This document shows, one piece after another, positions 41,177-51,296 of a stretch of DNA of 64,000 bases (positions are counted from its first letter, which is position 1; each line of letters begins with the position of its first letter). The stretch comes from Chryseobacterium polytrichastri (GTDB taxonomy: Bacteria > Bacteroidota > Bacteroidia > Flavobacteriales > Weeksellaceae), in the NCBI RefSeq assembly GCF_900142445.1, contig NZ_FRAV01000010.1, positions 89,186 to 153,185 on the forward strand, in the 5' to 3' direction. The translations under genes were made by a program, and so were the position numbers. Under the pieces are notes generated by a model. That model did no database searches and had not been told where the DNA came from. It worked only from the letters and a program-made list of their open reading frames with translations.

Positions 41177-42979
41177 TTATTGTAAATGATTTTTATTATT
41201 CTGAAACCAAAGTGCTAAAATCAATAAACTCCAATGTTGAAGCTGTTTATTAAGTTTTTTCTGTACTTCATTGAAATCTAAAAACTGAAAGATATAACTG
41301 TTCTTGTTTTCAAGAAGTTCTTTGCTTAAATCTTGAAGTTCAGTTTCTTTGAACCATTCATTGACGGATGCTCCAAAACCATTTTTTTTACGTTTTGCAA
41401 TTTCTTCTGTCCACGCCTGAGAATAAGCTTTTCTCAATATAATTTTATCTTCCGTTGAGTTTACTTTATACTGCCAAGGAAGTTGAATACAGAACTCAGC
41501 AAAATCAATATCTAAAAATGGAATTCTTACTTCTACAGAATTATACATAGAAGTTCTGTCGCCTTTCAATAACATGTTACCGGGAACATATTTTTCCAGA
41601 TCTATTCTCATAAGATCATTAAAATCTTCATTTTTAGGGGTAAAGCTAAAATCTTGTGCAGGAATTCCCTCATTGATGCCCAGTTTTCTAATTTCAGAAA
41701 TAGAAAAATGATTTCGAACCTTGTTCTGATGATAATCGAGAGTATCACTATATTCTGCTCTGTGGCGTCTTTCTGACCCAATATCTTTAAATTTTCCTGC
41801 TAAAAGAATCATCTTGGAAAGATAATCTGGGTAAAAACCTTTTTGAGAAAGATTTACATTATACCTGTAAAAACTATACCCTCCGAATAACTCATCACCC
41901 ACATCTCCGGAAAGAATAACTTTCAGATCTTTCGAAGCTTGTTTGAAAATAAGATGAGTAGGAAGTAAAGAAGAATCCATCAACGGTTCATCCATATAGG
42001 AATAAACTTCCTGCAACGTTTCGGAAATTTTTTGTTTCTTATCTAAAAGAATATGATGGTCAGTTTTATATTTATCTGCAATGGCTTGTGCATACGGCAT
42101 CTCGTTTAAATCGCCACTATCATAACCGTAAACCAATGTTTTGATGTTTTCTTTATATTTTGATGCTACCGCAACAATCGTACTAGAGTCAAGTCCTCCC
42201 GAAAGGAAAGAACCTACAGGAACATCTGCTATTAATTGTTTTTTTACGGCACTGTCTAAAAGGTATTTAAATTTTTCTACACTTTCACCCAAGCTCAATT
42301 TTGTGGTTTCTGTAGGAACTTTCCAATATGGCTTAATTGCTATATTTCCGTTCTTATATACTAATGTATGAGCTGGTTTAAGGTTGAAAATATTTTTATA
42401 AATAGTTTGATGAGGATGGATATATCCGTTTTTTAAATAATAGGCAATCTGAGCTTTATCAATTTCAGGTTTTACAAGTCCCGAGGCTAAAATTGCTTTG
42501 ATCTCAGATGCAAAAATAAATTCACCATCTTTCCCAATAGCATAATAAAAAGGTTTTTCTCCAAAGCGATCTCTTGCGCAGAATAGTTCTTGTTTTTCAT
42601 TATCCCAAAGGGCAAAAGCAAACATTCCGGGAAGATCATGGATCAAATTTTCTTGTTTCTTCTGATACATGGCAAGAACAACCTCAGTATCTGAACCTCC
42701 ACGATAAGGATAATCTGCATATTGGTCTTTTATTGCCTGATAACCATAGATTTCACCATTTAAAACAATGCATTCTTTCTTTGTATCAGAAAACATGGGT
42801 TGCTTTCCATTTTCAGAAAGGTCTATAATTGAAAGTCTTCTATGACCTAATGCGGCATTGTCATAAAATTCAAAATGCTCAGAATCCGGACCACGATAGG
42901 CCATAACATTTGTCATTTTTTGAATTTCTTCCTGATATTTTTTTGCATTATTGGTTATGATTCCGGCTATTCCACACAT
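41177..42979 (-). CDS. asnB: AsnB-type glutamine-dependent amidotransferase, probably glycan-modifying
   Basis: 600 residues. N-terminal Ntn-type glutaminase with catalytic Cys2 (MCGIAGIITN), AYRGPDS, GHRRLSIIDLS and LNGEIYG motifs. Synthetase domain with the PP-loop SFLSGGLDSSTIVAVA (about 255-270) and LSGDVGDELFGGY. This is the full asparagine synthetase architecture. Inside a polysaccharide operon the closest functional parallel is WbpS-type enzymes that amidate uronic acids on O-antigens. UDP-glucuronate is available from ugd in the same locus. Primary asparagine synthesis cannot be excluded from sequence alone. Confidence 0.86.
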   Translation of the reverse strand: MCGIAGIITNNAKKYQEEIQKMTNVMAYRGPDSEHFEFYDNAALGHRRLSIIDLSENGKQPMFSDTKKECIVLNGEIYGYQAIKDQYADYPYRGGSDTEVVLAMYQKKQENLIHDLPGMFAFALWDNEKQELFCARDRFGEKPFYYAIGKDGEFIFASEIKAILASGLVKPEIDKAQIAYYLKNGYIHPHQTIYKNIFNLKPAHTLVYKNGNIAIKPYWKVPTETTKLSLGESVEKFKYLLDSAVKKQLIADVPVGSFLSGGLDSSTIVAVASKYKENIKTLVYGYDSGDLNEMPYAQAIADKYKTDHHILLDKKQKISETLQEVYSYMDEPLMDSSLLPTHLIFKQASKDLKVILSGDVGDELFGGYSFYRYNVNLSQKGFYPDYLSKMILLAGKFKDIGSERRHRAEYSDTLDYHQNKVRNHFSISEIRKLGINEGIPAQDFSFTPKNEDFNDLMRIDLEKYVPGNMLLKGDRTSMYNSVEVRIPFLDIDFAEFCIQLPWQYKVNSTEDKIILRKAYSQAWTEEIAKRKKNGFGASVNEWFKETELQDLSKELLENKNSYIFQFLDFNEVQKKLNKQLQHWSLLILALWFQNNKNHLQ

Positions 42980-43036
42980 AGGTAATTTTTTAAGGGAAGT
43001 TTAATTTAGTGTTTGTATTTTTAATGAGATGATTAT

Positions 43037-44173
43037 TTAAATAAATATCTTTTGTATTTTAAAATATACAAAATAATATACTTGTTTAAGAAAATCATCA
43101 AGAAATGGAAATGTTATAAATCCGGTGGTTTTAAGCAACATGGTCCATGAAGAATTGAATAATATTAATATTACGGTTATTATTTCCTGTTTCCGAGTAA
43201 GTACTAATTTTTGTTCTGTAACAATAAAAATAGTTAATAGAGAAAAGAAGATATTGACCCATCTTCCCCAATCCACGGCTAAATAAAATAAAGGGATTAA
43301 AAATATAGTTTGTAAGCTTAAGAATAGGAGATTAATCTTAACGGCATTTAATTTACAGTAGATATAAAAAGTAAAAGCACCAAGAAATATACTAATGATG
43401 TAGGTTTGATAACTATATATACTGGCTTTGTAAATATCTAAAACATTATAGTTAGGATCATACTCATAAATTCCCAATTCCTGAAGTACTAATCCGTGAT
43501 TCTTTAAAAATAGCACTGAGTTCCCTGTGCTTATATTTATACCGAACTTAAAAAGGAATGCCATGATAATGGTAGAAGGAAGCAGTTGGTAAATGAATAC
43601 TTTTTTTATTTTATCTAATGATGATCCTTTATTGTTAAGAAAATAGGTAAAACTTACAAATGGTAAATAAAAAAATGCTGCTTCATGAGTTAAAATTGCT
43701 ACAATGATAAATAGACTGATAACAAAATCTCTAATAATAATTTTAGAACGTATACATAAAATATAGATGAGGTAGAAAAGGAAGAATATAATTTCTTTTT
43801 TTGATGCAATTGAAGGTTCTTTTACCATCATACCAAAACCTGCAGGAAGTAGTATAAGAGCAATGACCAGAAGGTTATTTTTTTCCTTCCAAAAAAGCTT
43901 TATCAGTAAATAGAAAAATAAAGTATAGACTAAAAATAAGAAAGAAAATATAATATTTTCCAGATTGATTTTAGTAACCTCATTGATAAAGATAAACAAA
44001 GAACCGAAAAAGCCTCTTCGCTTAAAACCACCATCTTGATAATTAATAAGCCATTCGCCAAGATACCATCCTCCTTTATTAATTACAATGAGTGAATAGG
44101 TAGTTGTAATACTGATGTAATAATACACTACCAGTATAAGACTTATAATATAGTTAATGACTTTAGTTTTCAT
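43037..44173 (-). CDS. Polytopic membrane protein, candidate polysaccharide polymerase or GT-C-like protein
   Basis: 378 residues, about ten hydrophobic segments. GGWYLGEWLINYQDGGFKRRGFFG near the N-terminus forms a conserved-looking loop. Later KEPSIASKKEIIFFL and ILTHEAAFFYLPF provide charged residues between helices, the latter resembling HE motifs in large membrane glycan enzymes (Wzy/EpsG-like). Overall sequence is low in recognisable motifs, as usual for Wzy polymerases. Flanked by glycosyltransferases in the operon. If it is a polymerase it would be unusual beside a Wzm/Wzt ABC exporter. Function unproven. Confidence 0.7.
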   Translation of the reverse strand: MKTKVINYIISLILVVYYYISITTTYSLIVINKGGWYLGEWLINYQDGGFKRRGFFGSLFIFINEVTKINLENIIFSFLFLVYTLFFYLLIKLFWKEKNNLLVIALILLPAGFGMMVKEPSIASKKEIIFFLFYLIYILCIRSKIIIRDFVISLFIIVAILTHEAAFFYLPFVSFTYFLNNKGSSLDKIKKVFIYQLLPSTIIMAFLFKFGINISTGNSVLFLKNHGLVLQELGIYEYDPNYNVLDIYKASIYSYQTYIISIFLGAFTFYIYCKLNAVKINLLFLSLQTIFLIPLFYLAVDWGRWVNIFFSLLTIFIVTEQKLVLTRKQEIITVILILFNSSWTMLLKTTGFITFPFLDDFLKQVYYFVYFKIQKIFI

Positions 44174-44176
44174 GCT

Positions 44177-45139
44177 CTAATCAATAAATACATTCTTAAA
44201 TGTATCCATTACAGGATGTGGTAAAAACTTTTCATACAGTTCTTTTGCAGATAATTTAAGGTCTGAATCTAAAATGATATCCTGCAATTCTTTTTCGTTA
44301 CGATAATAGTATGCTTTATCTTTCAAATGCATATTATGAGCTTTTTCTGGAGAATCTGCAAAAGTGATGACAGGTTTTCCTTTAATTGCAAATTCGGCAA
44401 CAGTGATTCCAAATGTTTCACCTCTTTCTCTTGCATGAAGCAATGCATCACAAGTGTTGATGAATTTAAGTTTCATCATAATGTCTGAACTTGGAGGGAG
44501 AAATATAATATTGGGCAGAGCAGATTTCCACCATTTTTTCTTCACAAAAGAGTCTACTCCCATAAAAATGAAATAAACGTCTTTATATTTTGAAGCCATT
44601 TTTTCTGCTGTTTTTTGAGCAAAAGTAATATTGAAACTTTGACCGCCACCATAATATCCAAAAACTTTGGCATTTTTGGGAATATTAAGTTCCGTTCTCA
44701 GATCTTCATGAGTTTCGGCTCCGAAATTGACCATGTGTGGAACGAATGGAGATTTAGATCCTGTCATTTCCTCACTCAGCCATTCTGATACATAAGCATA
44801 GACGTCTCCATGGGGTTCTAAATATTTAAAAACACTATGAATAACTGTTTTGCACTCTTTTGTCTCTACACCGTCTTGGAAACCATTTTTGATGGCATAA
44901 AACAAATCAATATTATTGTTTTTGATGATGGTGTCAACTTCTTTAAAATCGGAATAATCAATTACCTGAAAACGGTTTTTGAATTTTTCAATTCCTAACT
45001 GATGATTGGTAGGTAATGTTTTATTGTATATAATGATAGATTCATTTCCAAGATATCTTTCATTGAAATCTGCGTAATCATATAATGCGATGGAAGTCCC
45101 TCTATAATTGAGTTCGTTCTCATGAAAAAGGATTTTCAT
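44177..45139 (-). CDS. GT-B-type glycosyltransferase-like protein
   Basis: 320 residues. MKILFHENELNYRGTSIALYDYADFN is a GT4-like N-terminal region. VFGYYGGGQSFNITFAQK and FGITVAEFAIKGKPVITFADSPEKA give the donor-site part with an E-rich element. Shorter than a usual GT4 (about 380), with a compact N-terminal domain. No signal peptide. Ends 3 nt before the membrane protein start. The fold assignment is reasonable; donor and acceptor are unknown. Confidence 0.72.
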   Translation of the reverse strand: MKILFHENELNYRGTSIALYDYADFNERYLGNESIIIYNKTLPTNHQLGIEKFKNRFQVIDYSDFKEVDTIIKNNNIDLFYAIKNGFQDGVETKECKTVIHSVFKYLEPHGDVYAYVSEWLSEEMTGSKSPFVPHMVNFGAETHEDLRTELNIPKNAKVFGYYGGGQSFNITFAQKTAEKMASKYKDVYFIFMGVDSFVKKKWWKSALPNIIFLPPSSDIMMKLKFINTCDALLHARERGETFGITVAEFAIKGKPVITFADSPEKAHNMHLKDKAYYYRNEKELQDIILDSDLKLSAKELYEKFLPHPVMDTFKNVFID

Positions 45140-45146
45140 TATGTGT

Positions 45147-45935
45147 TTATTTAAATTTATTTTTCAATTTACTCAATATTTTGCGAAGAAGACTTTTCTT
45201 CGGATATTTCGTAAAATCACTGTGTGTAAAAAGACCTTCGCCTTGTGCTATTTTAAAATCCTGCTTTACCCACCAAGAAGCAATATTTCTTTCAAGAGAA
45301 ACAGATTCTCCGGAAAAAGGGAGGATTTTTTCAAGTAAATAATTTTTTTTAACAAGATAAGGATTGTTCGTCCAATTGGCCCATCGGGAAGTTGTGACGA
45401 AGTATTCTCCCTGCTTTTGTATTTTATCAGGAAACTCTACCGCCGGATCTAGCCAATGGAGTGATTCAAGCAGGTGAGGAGAGGTACATTCATGCCAATC
45501 ATCATAGTAATCGAGCTCTTTACCTTTGTTTCTAATTGATATCAAAGGATATCCTGGATTTTTTCTACTTCGGAATCTTACAACGTCAAATCCATTATTA
45601 AGCAAATCTAGCCCGCCTTTAAGATGAGAAAATACAAAGTTTTTTTCTTCAATAAGTTCCCAATCATGCTCTAGAAAAAGAATGTTTTCGGTGGATGCAT
45701 TTTCGGCCAGCATTTTCATGCCTTTTCCAATCCCAATATTTTCTTTTAAGCCAATATACTTGACTTTATATTTTTCCGCAGTTCTTTTGTCTTCCTCACT
45801 TACTTCCTGAAAAAGGATTACAATATCATCCACCATCTCCAAAAGGCCATATTTTTTGTATGATCTCAGCGTGTTTTTCAGCGTACTTCCACTTTTCCAA
45901 GAAAGGATACAGATGCTTATAGGTAGTTTTTCCAT
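45147..45935 (-). CDS. Divergent GT2-like glycosyltransferase
   Basis: 262 residues. It has a GT-A-like start (LPISICILSWKSGSTLKNTLRSY), a GIGKGMKMLAENASTENILFLEHDW region in which EHDW may act as the DxD-like metal site, and CTSPHLLESLHWLDPAV. Lacks the usual DDGS triplet of GT2 proteins, so the family call is weaker. Downstream neighbour (45941-46894) is a GT2 gene with a 5-nt gap. Confidence 0.7.
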   Translation of the reverse strand: MEKLPISICILSWKSGSTLKNTLRSYKKYGLLEMVDDIVILFQEVSEEDKRTAEKYKVKYIGLKENIGIGKGMKMLAENASTENILFLEHDWELIEEKNFVFSHLKGGLDLLNNGFDVVRFRSRKNPGYPLISIRNKGKELDYYDDWHECTSPHLLESLHWLDPAVEFPDKIQKQGEYFVTTSRWANWTNNPYLVKKNYLLEKILPFSGESVSLERNIASWWVKQDFKIAQGEGLFTHSDFTKYPKKSLLRKILSKLKNKFK

Positions 45936-45940
45936 TATGA

Positions 45941-46894
45941 TTATAGATTTAAAAATGGATGTTTCCCAGTCATTGATGTTTTTCTATAAGCATCAATTTC
46001 TTTAAATTTCGTGGAGAAATACTTATACTGCTCCATATAAAATTTATATTCACTTCTATTTCTTTGTGCTCCCACTTTTAAAATAGAGGTAAGGAAAGCT
46101 TTTTTTTCTCTCTTGATATTATAATCAAAATTGGGATTCATATATCTCGTTTCCCTTTGCATTTGCATGGAAAGTCTCTGTCTGGCTAATATTTCGGCAG
46201 GTGTTTTTTGTTGCTCTTTTTCAAAGGATTGTACTTTTGCATCATGTACAACCTTACTTTTCGGGCAAACAAGTATTTTGAATCCGAAATAAGTAACTCT
46301 GTTGATATAGTCGTAGTCTTCAGCTCCATGAAAAAAGTATGGGTTGAAACCGCCTACTTTCTCAATGATGTTTCTTGGAATAAACCAATGGGCAGCATTC
46401 ACAAATTTTATTTCATAAAACGGCTTAAGATTACCAAAAAACATATCAGAAACTAATCTGTTATTTTTAGCATCTTGTGCAATGTAGTTTTCAAAATGGA
46501 GATCGAATCTTTTTTCACTTCCATCCATATGCATCGGACTTAAAATACCGATTTGTTCCTTATTAGGATAAGATTTGTAAACCTCCAATAGCTGTTCAAC
46601 ACTATCAGGGAAAATCCATGCATCTTGATTCATGAGATAAACAAAATCGGCACCTTCTTTATATGCTTTTTCTATTCCAACATTATTAGCTTTTCCGAAA
46701 CCTGAATTTTCGGCAGATTGTATGAAATCTACTTCGGGAAAAGTAGTTCTTATATATTCTTGCGTACCATCTGTGGAACCATTATCAATTACAATACATT
46801 TTACAGGATGATTAGAATGTCTTAAGCTTGTAAAACATCTTTCCGTCCATTTCATAGCATTATACGTAACGATGATCAAATAAACTTTATTCAT
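45941..46894 (-). CDS. GT2-family glycosyltransferase (rhamnosyltransferase-like)
   Basis: 317 residues. VYLIIVTYNAMKWTERCFTSLRHS, CIVIDNGSTDGTQEYI, ENSGFGKANNVGIEKAYKEGADFVYLMNQDAW (N-x-D metal motif) and ANAHWFI/GGFNPYFFHGAEDYDYINRV are typical of the GT2 group that includes WbbL-like rhamnosyltransferases. Cytosolic, peripheral. Coupled to its neighbours by short gaps (5 and 8 nt). Confidence 0.86.
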   Translation of the reverse strand: MNKVYLIIVTYNAMKWTERCFTSLRHSNHPVKCIVIDNGSTDGTQEYIRTTFPEVDFIQSAENSGFGKANNVGIEKAYKEGADFVYLMNQDAWIFPDSVEQLLEVYKSYPNKEQIGILSPMHMDGSEKRFDLHFENYIAQDAKNNRLVSDMFFGNLKPFYEIKFVNAAHWFIPRNIIEKVGGFNPYFFHGAEDYDYINRVTYFGFKILVCPKSKVVHDAKVQSFEKEQQKTPAEILARQRLSMQMQRETRYMNPNFDYNIKREKKAFLTSILKVGAQRNRSEYKFYMEQYKYFSTKFKEIDAYRKTSMTGKHPFLNL

Positions 46895-46902
46895 GTGTGT
46901 TT

Positions 46903-47571
46903 TTAAATATATTTTTCGGTCAGAATCTTTATATAATTTTCAGCACTTGTTTTCGAGAAAAATGCATTAATATTTTCATCGAAAGTCACTTTGTAAAAAT
47001 CCCCTTCGTTCACTTCCTCATAGTGTGCTTTTTTATCCATTTTTACTTGGATTGCGTTAATGATTTCACTCAAATCATAATAATAAGGGTATGCAAAATT
47101 AATGGTCTCATTTTTTATTTGCGAACAGCTGATATTTAGAAACTGAGCAATGTCATCAATATCTATTAATAATCTTCTGGCTTTAGTATGCAGTGCAAAT
47201 TTATTGTTATTTGAAATCTGTGTTTTCAGATAATTGAAAAGAGTGTTGGGGTTTCCTCCTCTTCCAACAATGTTTCCAATCCTTAGGATCAGATAATTAT
47301 CAGAATTTTTTTGAATATAATTTTCAATTTCCTTTTTATGAAGAACGTAATGACTGTTTTGCTTTGACTGATCATTAATGCTTAATGTAGAGAAATAAAT
47401 AAGTTTGCTGTTGCGATTGTTTTCTAAAGCATTTTTTAAAAGGGTGAATTCTCTTTCAAATTCAGACCTTCTGGTTTCTAGGGAGTTTGAAACGCCAGAA
47501 GCAAAGAACAGCATTTCGTCTGAATCTATATTTTTTAGTGAGGTTGCGATAAGTCCATTTCCTATAATCAT
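46903..47571 (-). CDS. Short NAD-dependent epimerase/dehydratase (SDR) family protein
   Basis: 222 residues. MIIGNGLIATSLKN is a Rossmann start (GNGxIxxS rather than GxxGxxG). IYFSTLSINDQ, SHYVLHKKEIENYI (the YxxxK catalytic pair), YLILRIGNIVGRGG and RRLLIDIDDIAQFL follow, as in UDP-sugar epimerase/reductases. At 222 residues it is about 80-100 shorter than typical extended SDRs; the cofactor half is compact but the Y/K pair is present. Probably modifies a nucleotide sugar for this polysaccharide; substrate unknown. Confidence 0.8.
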   Translation of the reverse strand: MIIGNGLIATSLKNIDSDEMLFFASGVSNSLETRRSEFEREFTLLKNALENNRNSKLIYFSTLSINDQSKQNSHYVLHKKEIENYIQKNSDNYLILRIGNIVGRGGNPNTLFNYLKTQISNNNKFALHTKARRLLIDIDDIAQFLNISCSQIKNETINFAYPYYYDLSEIINAIQVKMDKKAHYEEVNEGDFYKVTFDENINAFFSKTSAENYIKILTEKYI

Positions 47572-47582
47572 TTGTGTTATTT

Positions 47583-48452
47583 TTAAGGCTTTAGTTTTTT
47601 ATTAATATCAGAAGCATATTTTAGGTAATGATAGTATTTTTTTGCGATTACAATATGATCTTTAAAATTAATTCTATTTAACGGATAAAATTTTAATGTA
47701 AAAAGAATATTTTTTCTATTGATGAGATAATATTCAAAATACTTATACAAAAAGCCTAAGAAAATATTTTTTTCGGTTTCAGAATCATTTTTTTTATTAA
47801 AGTTAAAATTTAAATTCTGTGTGATTTTTATATTGGCATCAAACCATTCTTTAGTTTGATTTCCTTTTGAAAAGTGTTCAATGAGAATATCATCAATAAT
47901 ATAGTTTTGAAATTTTTGGGAACACCTTAGACTAAAATCCAAATCATATCCATGAAACCCCGATAAATCTTCATTGAATTTAATCTCTGAATAATCCTTT
48001 TTTTTGATTGCCATAAAAACGCCATCAACTGCAAATACTTCAGTCATATTTTGCAGCGTAGTTTTTAGATGAACGGATTGTGTATTCTCTTTAGTACCCT
48101 GTAAAATATTTAAAAAATTGTATTTTTCTGCAACAGTCCAACTAGAGGGTGCTGCAGGAACATATGAGGAGCCTGCCAAGCCTAGAACTCCAATATTTTC
48201 TTTGTTGAGGTGGGTCATCAATTTTTCACCCCAACCTTGTGTGTGAAAAATCAGATCTTCATGAATAAACAGAAGATTATTATATTGTGATTTTTCTGCT
48301 CCAAGATTGTAAGCCTTTGTGATGCTCATTACATTGGGATTCCACATTTGTATAATTTCATACAATATCCCATCACCAATCGTCTCGTTAATATTTTTAA
48401 CAAGCTGATCATAATAGGATTGCTGGTATGATGAGATTATAATGGAGAGCAT
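47583..48452 (-). CDS. GT2-like glycosyltransferase
   Basis: 289 residues. MLSIIISSYQQSYYDQLVKNI, SITKAYNLGAEKSQYNNLLFIHEDLIFHTQGWGEKLM (metal site HED) and SGFHGYDLDFSLRCS fit a GT-A family of glycosyltransferases related to GT2. C-terminal 60 residues are basic and hydrophobic, possibly for membrane association. It starts 1 nt after the preceding gene stop (48454). Confidence 0.78.
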   Translation of the reverse strand: MLSIIISSYQQSYYDQLVKNINETIGDGILYEIIQMWNPNVMSITKAYNLGAEKSQYNNLLFIHEDLIFHTQGWGEKLMTHLNKENIGVLGLAGSSYVPAAPSSWTVAEKYNFLNILQGTKENTQSVHLKTTLQNMTEVFAVDGVFMAIKKKDYSEIKFNEDLSGFHGYDLDFSLRCSQKFQNYIIDDILIEHFSKGNQTKEWFDANIKITQNLNFNFNKKNDSETEKNIFLGFLYKYFEYYLINRKNILFTLKFYPLNRINFKDHIVIAKKYYHYLKYASDINKKLKP

Positions 48453-48453
48453 T

Positions 48454-49275
48454 TTAAGACGTTTTATTAATTAATTTAAACAAAAATTTATTAATTGTAT
48501 TTTTATTAACGATCTCATTATAAAAATTGAGGCTTCTTCCAATATTTCTTTGCTGTATAAAATTGTCTATAGCGTTCATATCTTTCGGAAGATATTTTTC
48601 TAAATGTTTTTTATAAATATAATTTAATGAAAAATCTTTTTTAGTTTTATTCTGATTGATTTCAACATCCATAGACTCGTCTTTTCTACGATAGAAAAAG
48701 CCTAAATAATCAAGACAGAGAACATTCTTTTTTTCGTCTAAAATAGATAACCAAAAGTCCCAATCTTCTTTTCCATAGATTAAATTTGAATCATAACCGT
48801 TCGATATTTTCCAGTCTTCTTTTTTAAAAAAAGCAGTACAGAAAATAAGGTTTTCTCGTAATAAATGGTCATAATTATAATCGACTAATTTCCAAGATTC
48901 TTCTGCTGTACCAAAAAACTCTGCTTTGCAATAAATAACAGTATACCCGTTATTAAATTTTTCTTCGGCCAATTTGAGATACTGATCTCCAATCTTGTCG
49001 TCGCAATCCAAAGGTAAGATCCATTCTCCGTTGGCAATTTCTATTCCGGCATTTCTTGCGGATGATAAGCCTCCGTTTACTTTATAAAGATATTTGAAAC
49101 GATTGTCTTTTTCAACCCATTTCTTGGCAACTTCTTCTGTGTTATCAGGAGAACCATCATTTACAATAATACATTCCCAGCTCTGATACGTTTGTTCAAG
49201 AACTGTTTGCAGGCATTCATCAAGATATTCAGCCTGATTGTAGCAGGGAACGATAATGGAAATTCTTGGATTCAT
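48454..49275 (-). CDS. GT2-family glycosyltransferase
   Basis: 273 residues. RISIIVPCYNQAEYLDECLQTVLEQTY, CIIVNDGSPDNTEEVA, GLSSARNAGIEIANGEWILPLDCDDKI (DCDD metal motif) and YGKEDWDFWLSIL (catalytic ED) are textbook GT2 motifs. Gap of 2 nt to the upstream GT2 gene. Adds an unknown sugar to the growing repeat at the cytoplasmic face. Confidence 0.88.
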   Translation of the reverse strand: MNPRISIIVPCYNQAEYLDECLQTVLEQTYQSWECIIVNDGSPDNTEEVAKKWVEKDNRFKYLYKVNGGLSSARNAGIEIANGEWILPLDCDDKIGDQYLKLAEEKFNNGYTVIYCKAEFFGTAEESWKLVDYNYDHLLRENLIFCTAFFKKEDWKISNGYDSNLIYGKEDWDFWLSILDEKKNVLCLDYLGFFYRRKDESMDVEINQNKTKKDFSLNYIYKKHLEKYLPKDMNAIDNFIQQRNIGRSLNFYNEIVNKNTINKFLFKLINKTS

Positions 49276-49277
49276 TT

Positions 49278-50177
49278 TTAAATGATTTTACTTAAAAATT
49301 TATACAGAGAAACAGGAAGTTTATACTGTATAGCGATTTTTAATCTTTTAATATGATAAGGATATTTTTGATATGCCTTACTATATTCTGATGAAATTTT
49401 TTCTCCAGTAAAATAAGATTTCTGTGTCTTGTCATTTATTTTATCTTTTGCATCGCCATTTTTATCGAACATCATTTGAAGAATCAATGTTTCAGTATCA
49501 ATTCTTTGTTTTTTAGATATAGAAATATTTTCTCCATGAATTCTGTAATAAGCCAGTTTTTCTGGAATATAAGCGATGTAATATAGTGCATTGATTTTTA
49601 ACCATCGGTAATAGTCCTCAACTAAATAGTCAGATTTATATTCTCCGGTTTTTATCAAAGCTTCTTTTGTCATTAGAACTGTTAATGCAGCAACCCTGTT
49701 ACCTTTTATTAATAATTTCCTAAAATCATCCTTATTAATATTTCCTAATGAGTTGTAGTCTGCAATATCTGGAATGCTGTTTGAGTTTTCATCAATTCCG
49801 TAAGTGTCGGTAAATACCATTCCGTAATCTTTACCTGATTTTTCCAACTCTGCCACACATTTTTCTATGGCTTCGGGATGCAGGAAATCATCAGCTGCAA
49901 TGACTTTTACATACTTTCCTTCTATAAGCTCAATACATTCATTAAGAACAGTGGCAAGCCCCGTATTTTTTTGATGAAAGTGAGTAGTCGCGGGATAATT
50001 ATTTTCTGAAAGCCAGTTTTCAAAAACTTGAACAGAATTATCGGGTGAAGCATCATCTGCAACAATTAACTGAATGTTCGGATAAGTCTGCGCTTTAACA
50101 CTATCAAGACATTCTTTGATATATTTTCCTTGATTGTAACTGCAAACAACGATACTTACTAAATCTTTTTTTTCCAA
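49278..50177 (-). CDS. GT2-family glycosyltransferase
   Basis: 299 residues. VSIVVCSYNQGKYIKECLDSVKAQTYPN, LIVADDASPDNSVQVF, TGLATVLNECIELIEGKYVKVIAADDFLHPEAI (DD metal region), then YLVEDYYRWLKINALYYIAYIP. Strong GT2 call. It ends 2 nt before the next glycosyltransferase gene and starts 12 nt after the aminotransferase gene, in the same operon. Confidence 0.87.
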   Translation of the reverse strand: MEKKDLVSIVVCSYNQGKYIKECLDSVKAQTYPNIQLIVADDASPDNSVQVFENWLSENNYPATTHFHQKNTGLATVLNECIELIEGKYVKVIAADDFLHPEAIEKCVAELEKSGKDYGMVFTDTYGIDENSNSIPDIADYNSLGNINKDDFRKLLIKGNRVAALTVLMTKEALIKTGEYKSDYLVEDYYRWLKINALYYIAYIPEKLAYYRIHGENISISKKQRIDTETLILQMMFDKNGDAKDKINDKTQKSYFTGEKISSEYSKAYQKYPYHIKRLKIAIQYKLPVSLYKFLSKII

Positions 50178-50189
50178 AATAATGTGATA

Positions 50190-51296
50190 TTATTTCTGAT
50201 AGTTATTTAAAGCGTGTATAACTGTTGATACTTCATCATCCGTCATTACAGGAGATATGGGTAAACTCAAAACTTCGTTATGAATTTTTTCTGTAATAGG
50301 TAACTCCAATTCTTTCAAATCAGAATAAGCTTCCTGATGATGAGGAGGAATAGGATAGTGGATCAATGTTTGGATTCCGTTTTCCTCAAGATATTTGTGT
50401 AACTGATCTCTGTTTTCTGTTCTAATGACAAAAAGGTGATAAACATGACTGTTTTCTTCTATTTTATGATGAGGAAGAACAATATTAGAATTTACAATTT
50501 CTGTAAGATATCTTTTTGCAATTTCTTTGCGTCTATTGTTTTCTGTGCCTAAATATTTCAGTTTTACAGATAAAACAGCAGCCTGAATTTCATCTAAACG
50601 AGAGTTGTACCCTTGATATTGATTTACATATTTTTTCTGCGAACCGTAATTTGCTAGAGTTCTGATGCAAGTTGCCAACTCCTGGTCTTTACAAGTAACA
50701 GCTCCCGCATCTCCCAAAGCTCCCAGATTTTTTCCGGGATAAAAACTAAATCCTGCTGCATCTCCCAGACTTCCGGATTTTTTATTCTTCCAGACAGCGC
50801 CGATTGTTTGGGCATTATCTTCAATTATTTTTAAATTATGTTTTTCAGCAATATTTTCTATGTCTTCTGAGAATACAATGCTTCCATACAAATGAACAAG
50901 AAGTAAAGCCTTGGTTTTAGACGTTATTTTTTCTTCAATTTTAGAAATATCAATATTATAAGTATTGATATCCGGTTCTACTAAAACAGGGACTAATTTA
51001 TTATCTGTAATAGCAAGAATAGATGCAATATAAGTATTTGCAGGAACTAAAATTTCATCACCTTCTTTCATTATGCCCAACTCTATATATGCTCTGAAAA
51101 TCAATCTCAAAGCATCTAAACCATTGGCTACACCAATAGCATGAGGAACATTGCAGTATTGTGAAAGCTCTTGTTCGAAAGTTTTTACCTTATCACCCAA
51201 CAAATACCATCCAGAACGGAAAGTTTGTAATATTGTTTCTTCAATTTCCTGTTGGTGGGTAAGGTTTATTTTTTGTAAGTTGAGGAATTTAATCAT
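50190..51296 (-). CDS. DegT/DnrJ/EryC1-family sugar aminotransferase (FdtB/QdtB-like)
   Basis: 368 residues. PLP-dependent fold with [77 protein letters not shown] (Schiff-base Lys189) and [23 protein letters not shown]. These motifs place it with FdtB/QdtB-type enzymes that aminate dTDP-3-keto-6-deoxyhexoses at C3. Neighbouring ketoisomerase (52160-51753) and acyltransferase (51750-51289) complete the path. Overlaps the acyltransferase start by 8 nt. Confidence 0.9.
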   Translation of the reverse strand: MIKFLNLQKINLTHQQEIEETILQTFRSGWYLLGDKVKTFEQELSQYCNVPHAIGVANGLDALRLIFRAYIELGIMKEGDEILVPANTYIASILAITDNKLVPVLVEPDINTYNIDISKIEEKITSKTKALLLVHLYGSIVFSEDIENIAEKHNLKIIEDNAQTIGAVWKNKKSGSLGDAAGFSFYPGKNLGALGDAGAVTCKDQELATCIRTLANYGSQKKYVNQYQGYNSRLDEIQAAVLSVKLKYLGTENNRRKEIAKRYLTEIVNSNIVLPHHKIEENSHVYHLFVIRTENRDQLHKYLEENGIQTLIHYPIPPHHQEAYSDLKELELPITEKIHNEVLSLPISPVMTDDEVSTVIHALNNYQK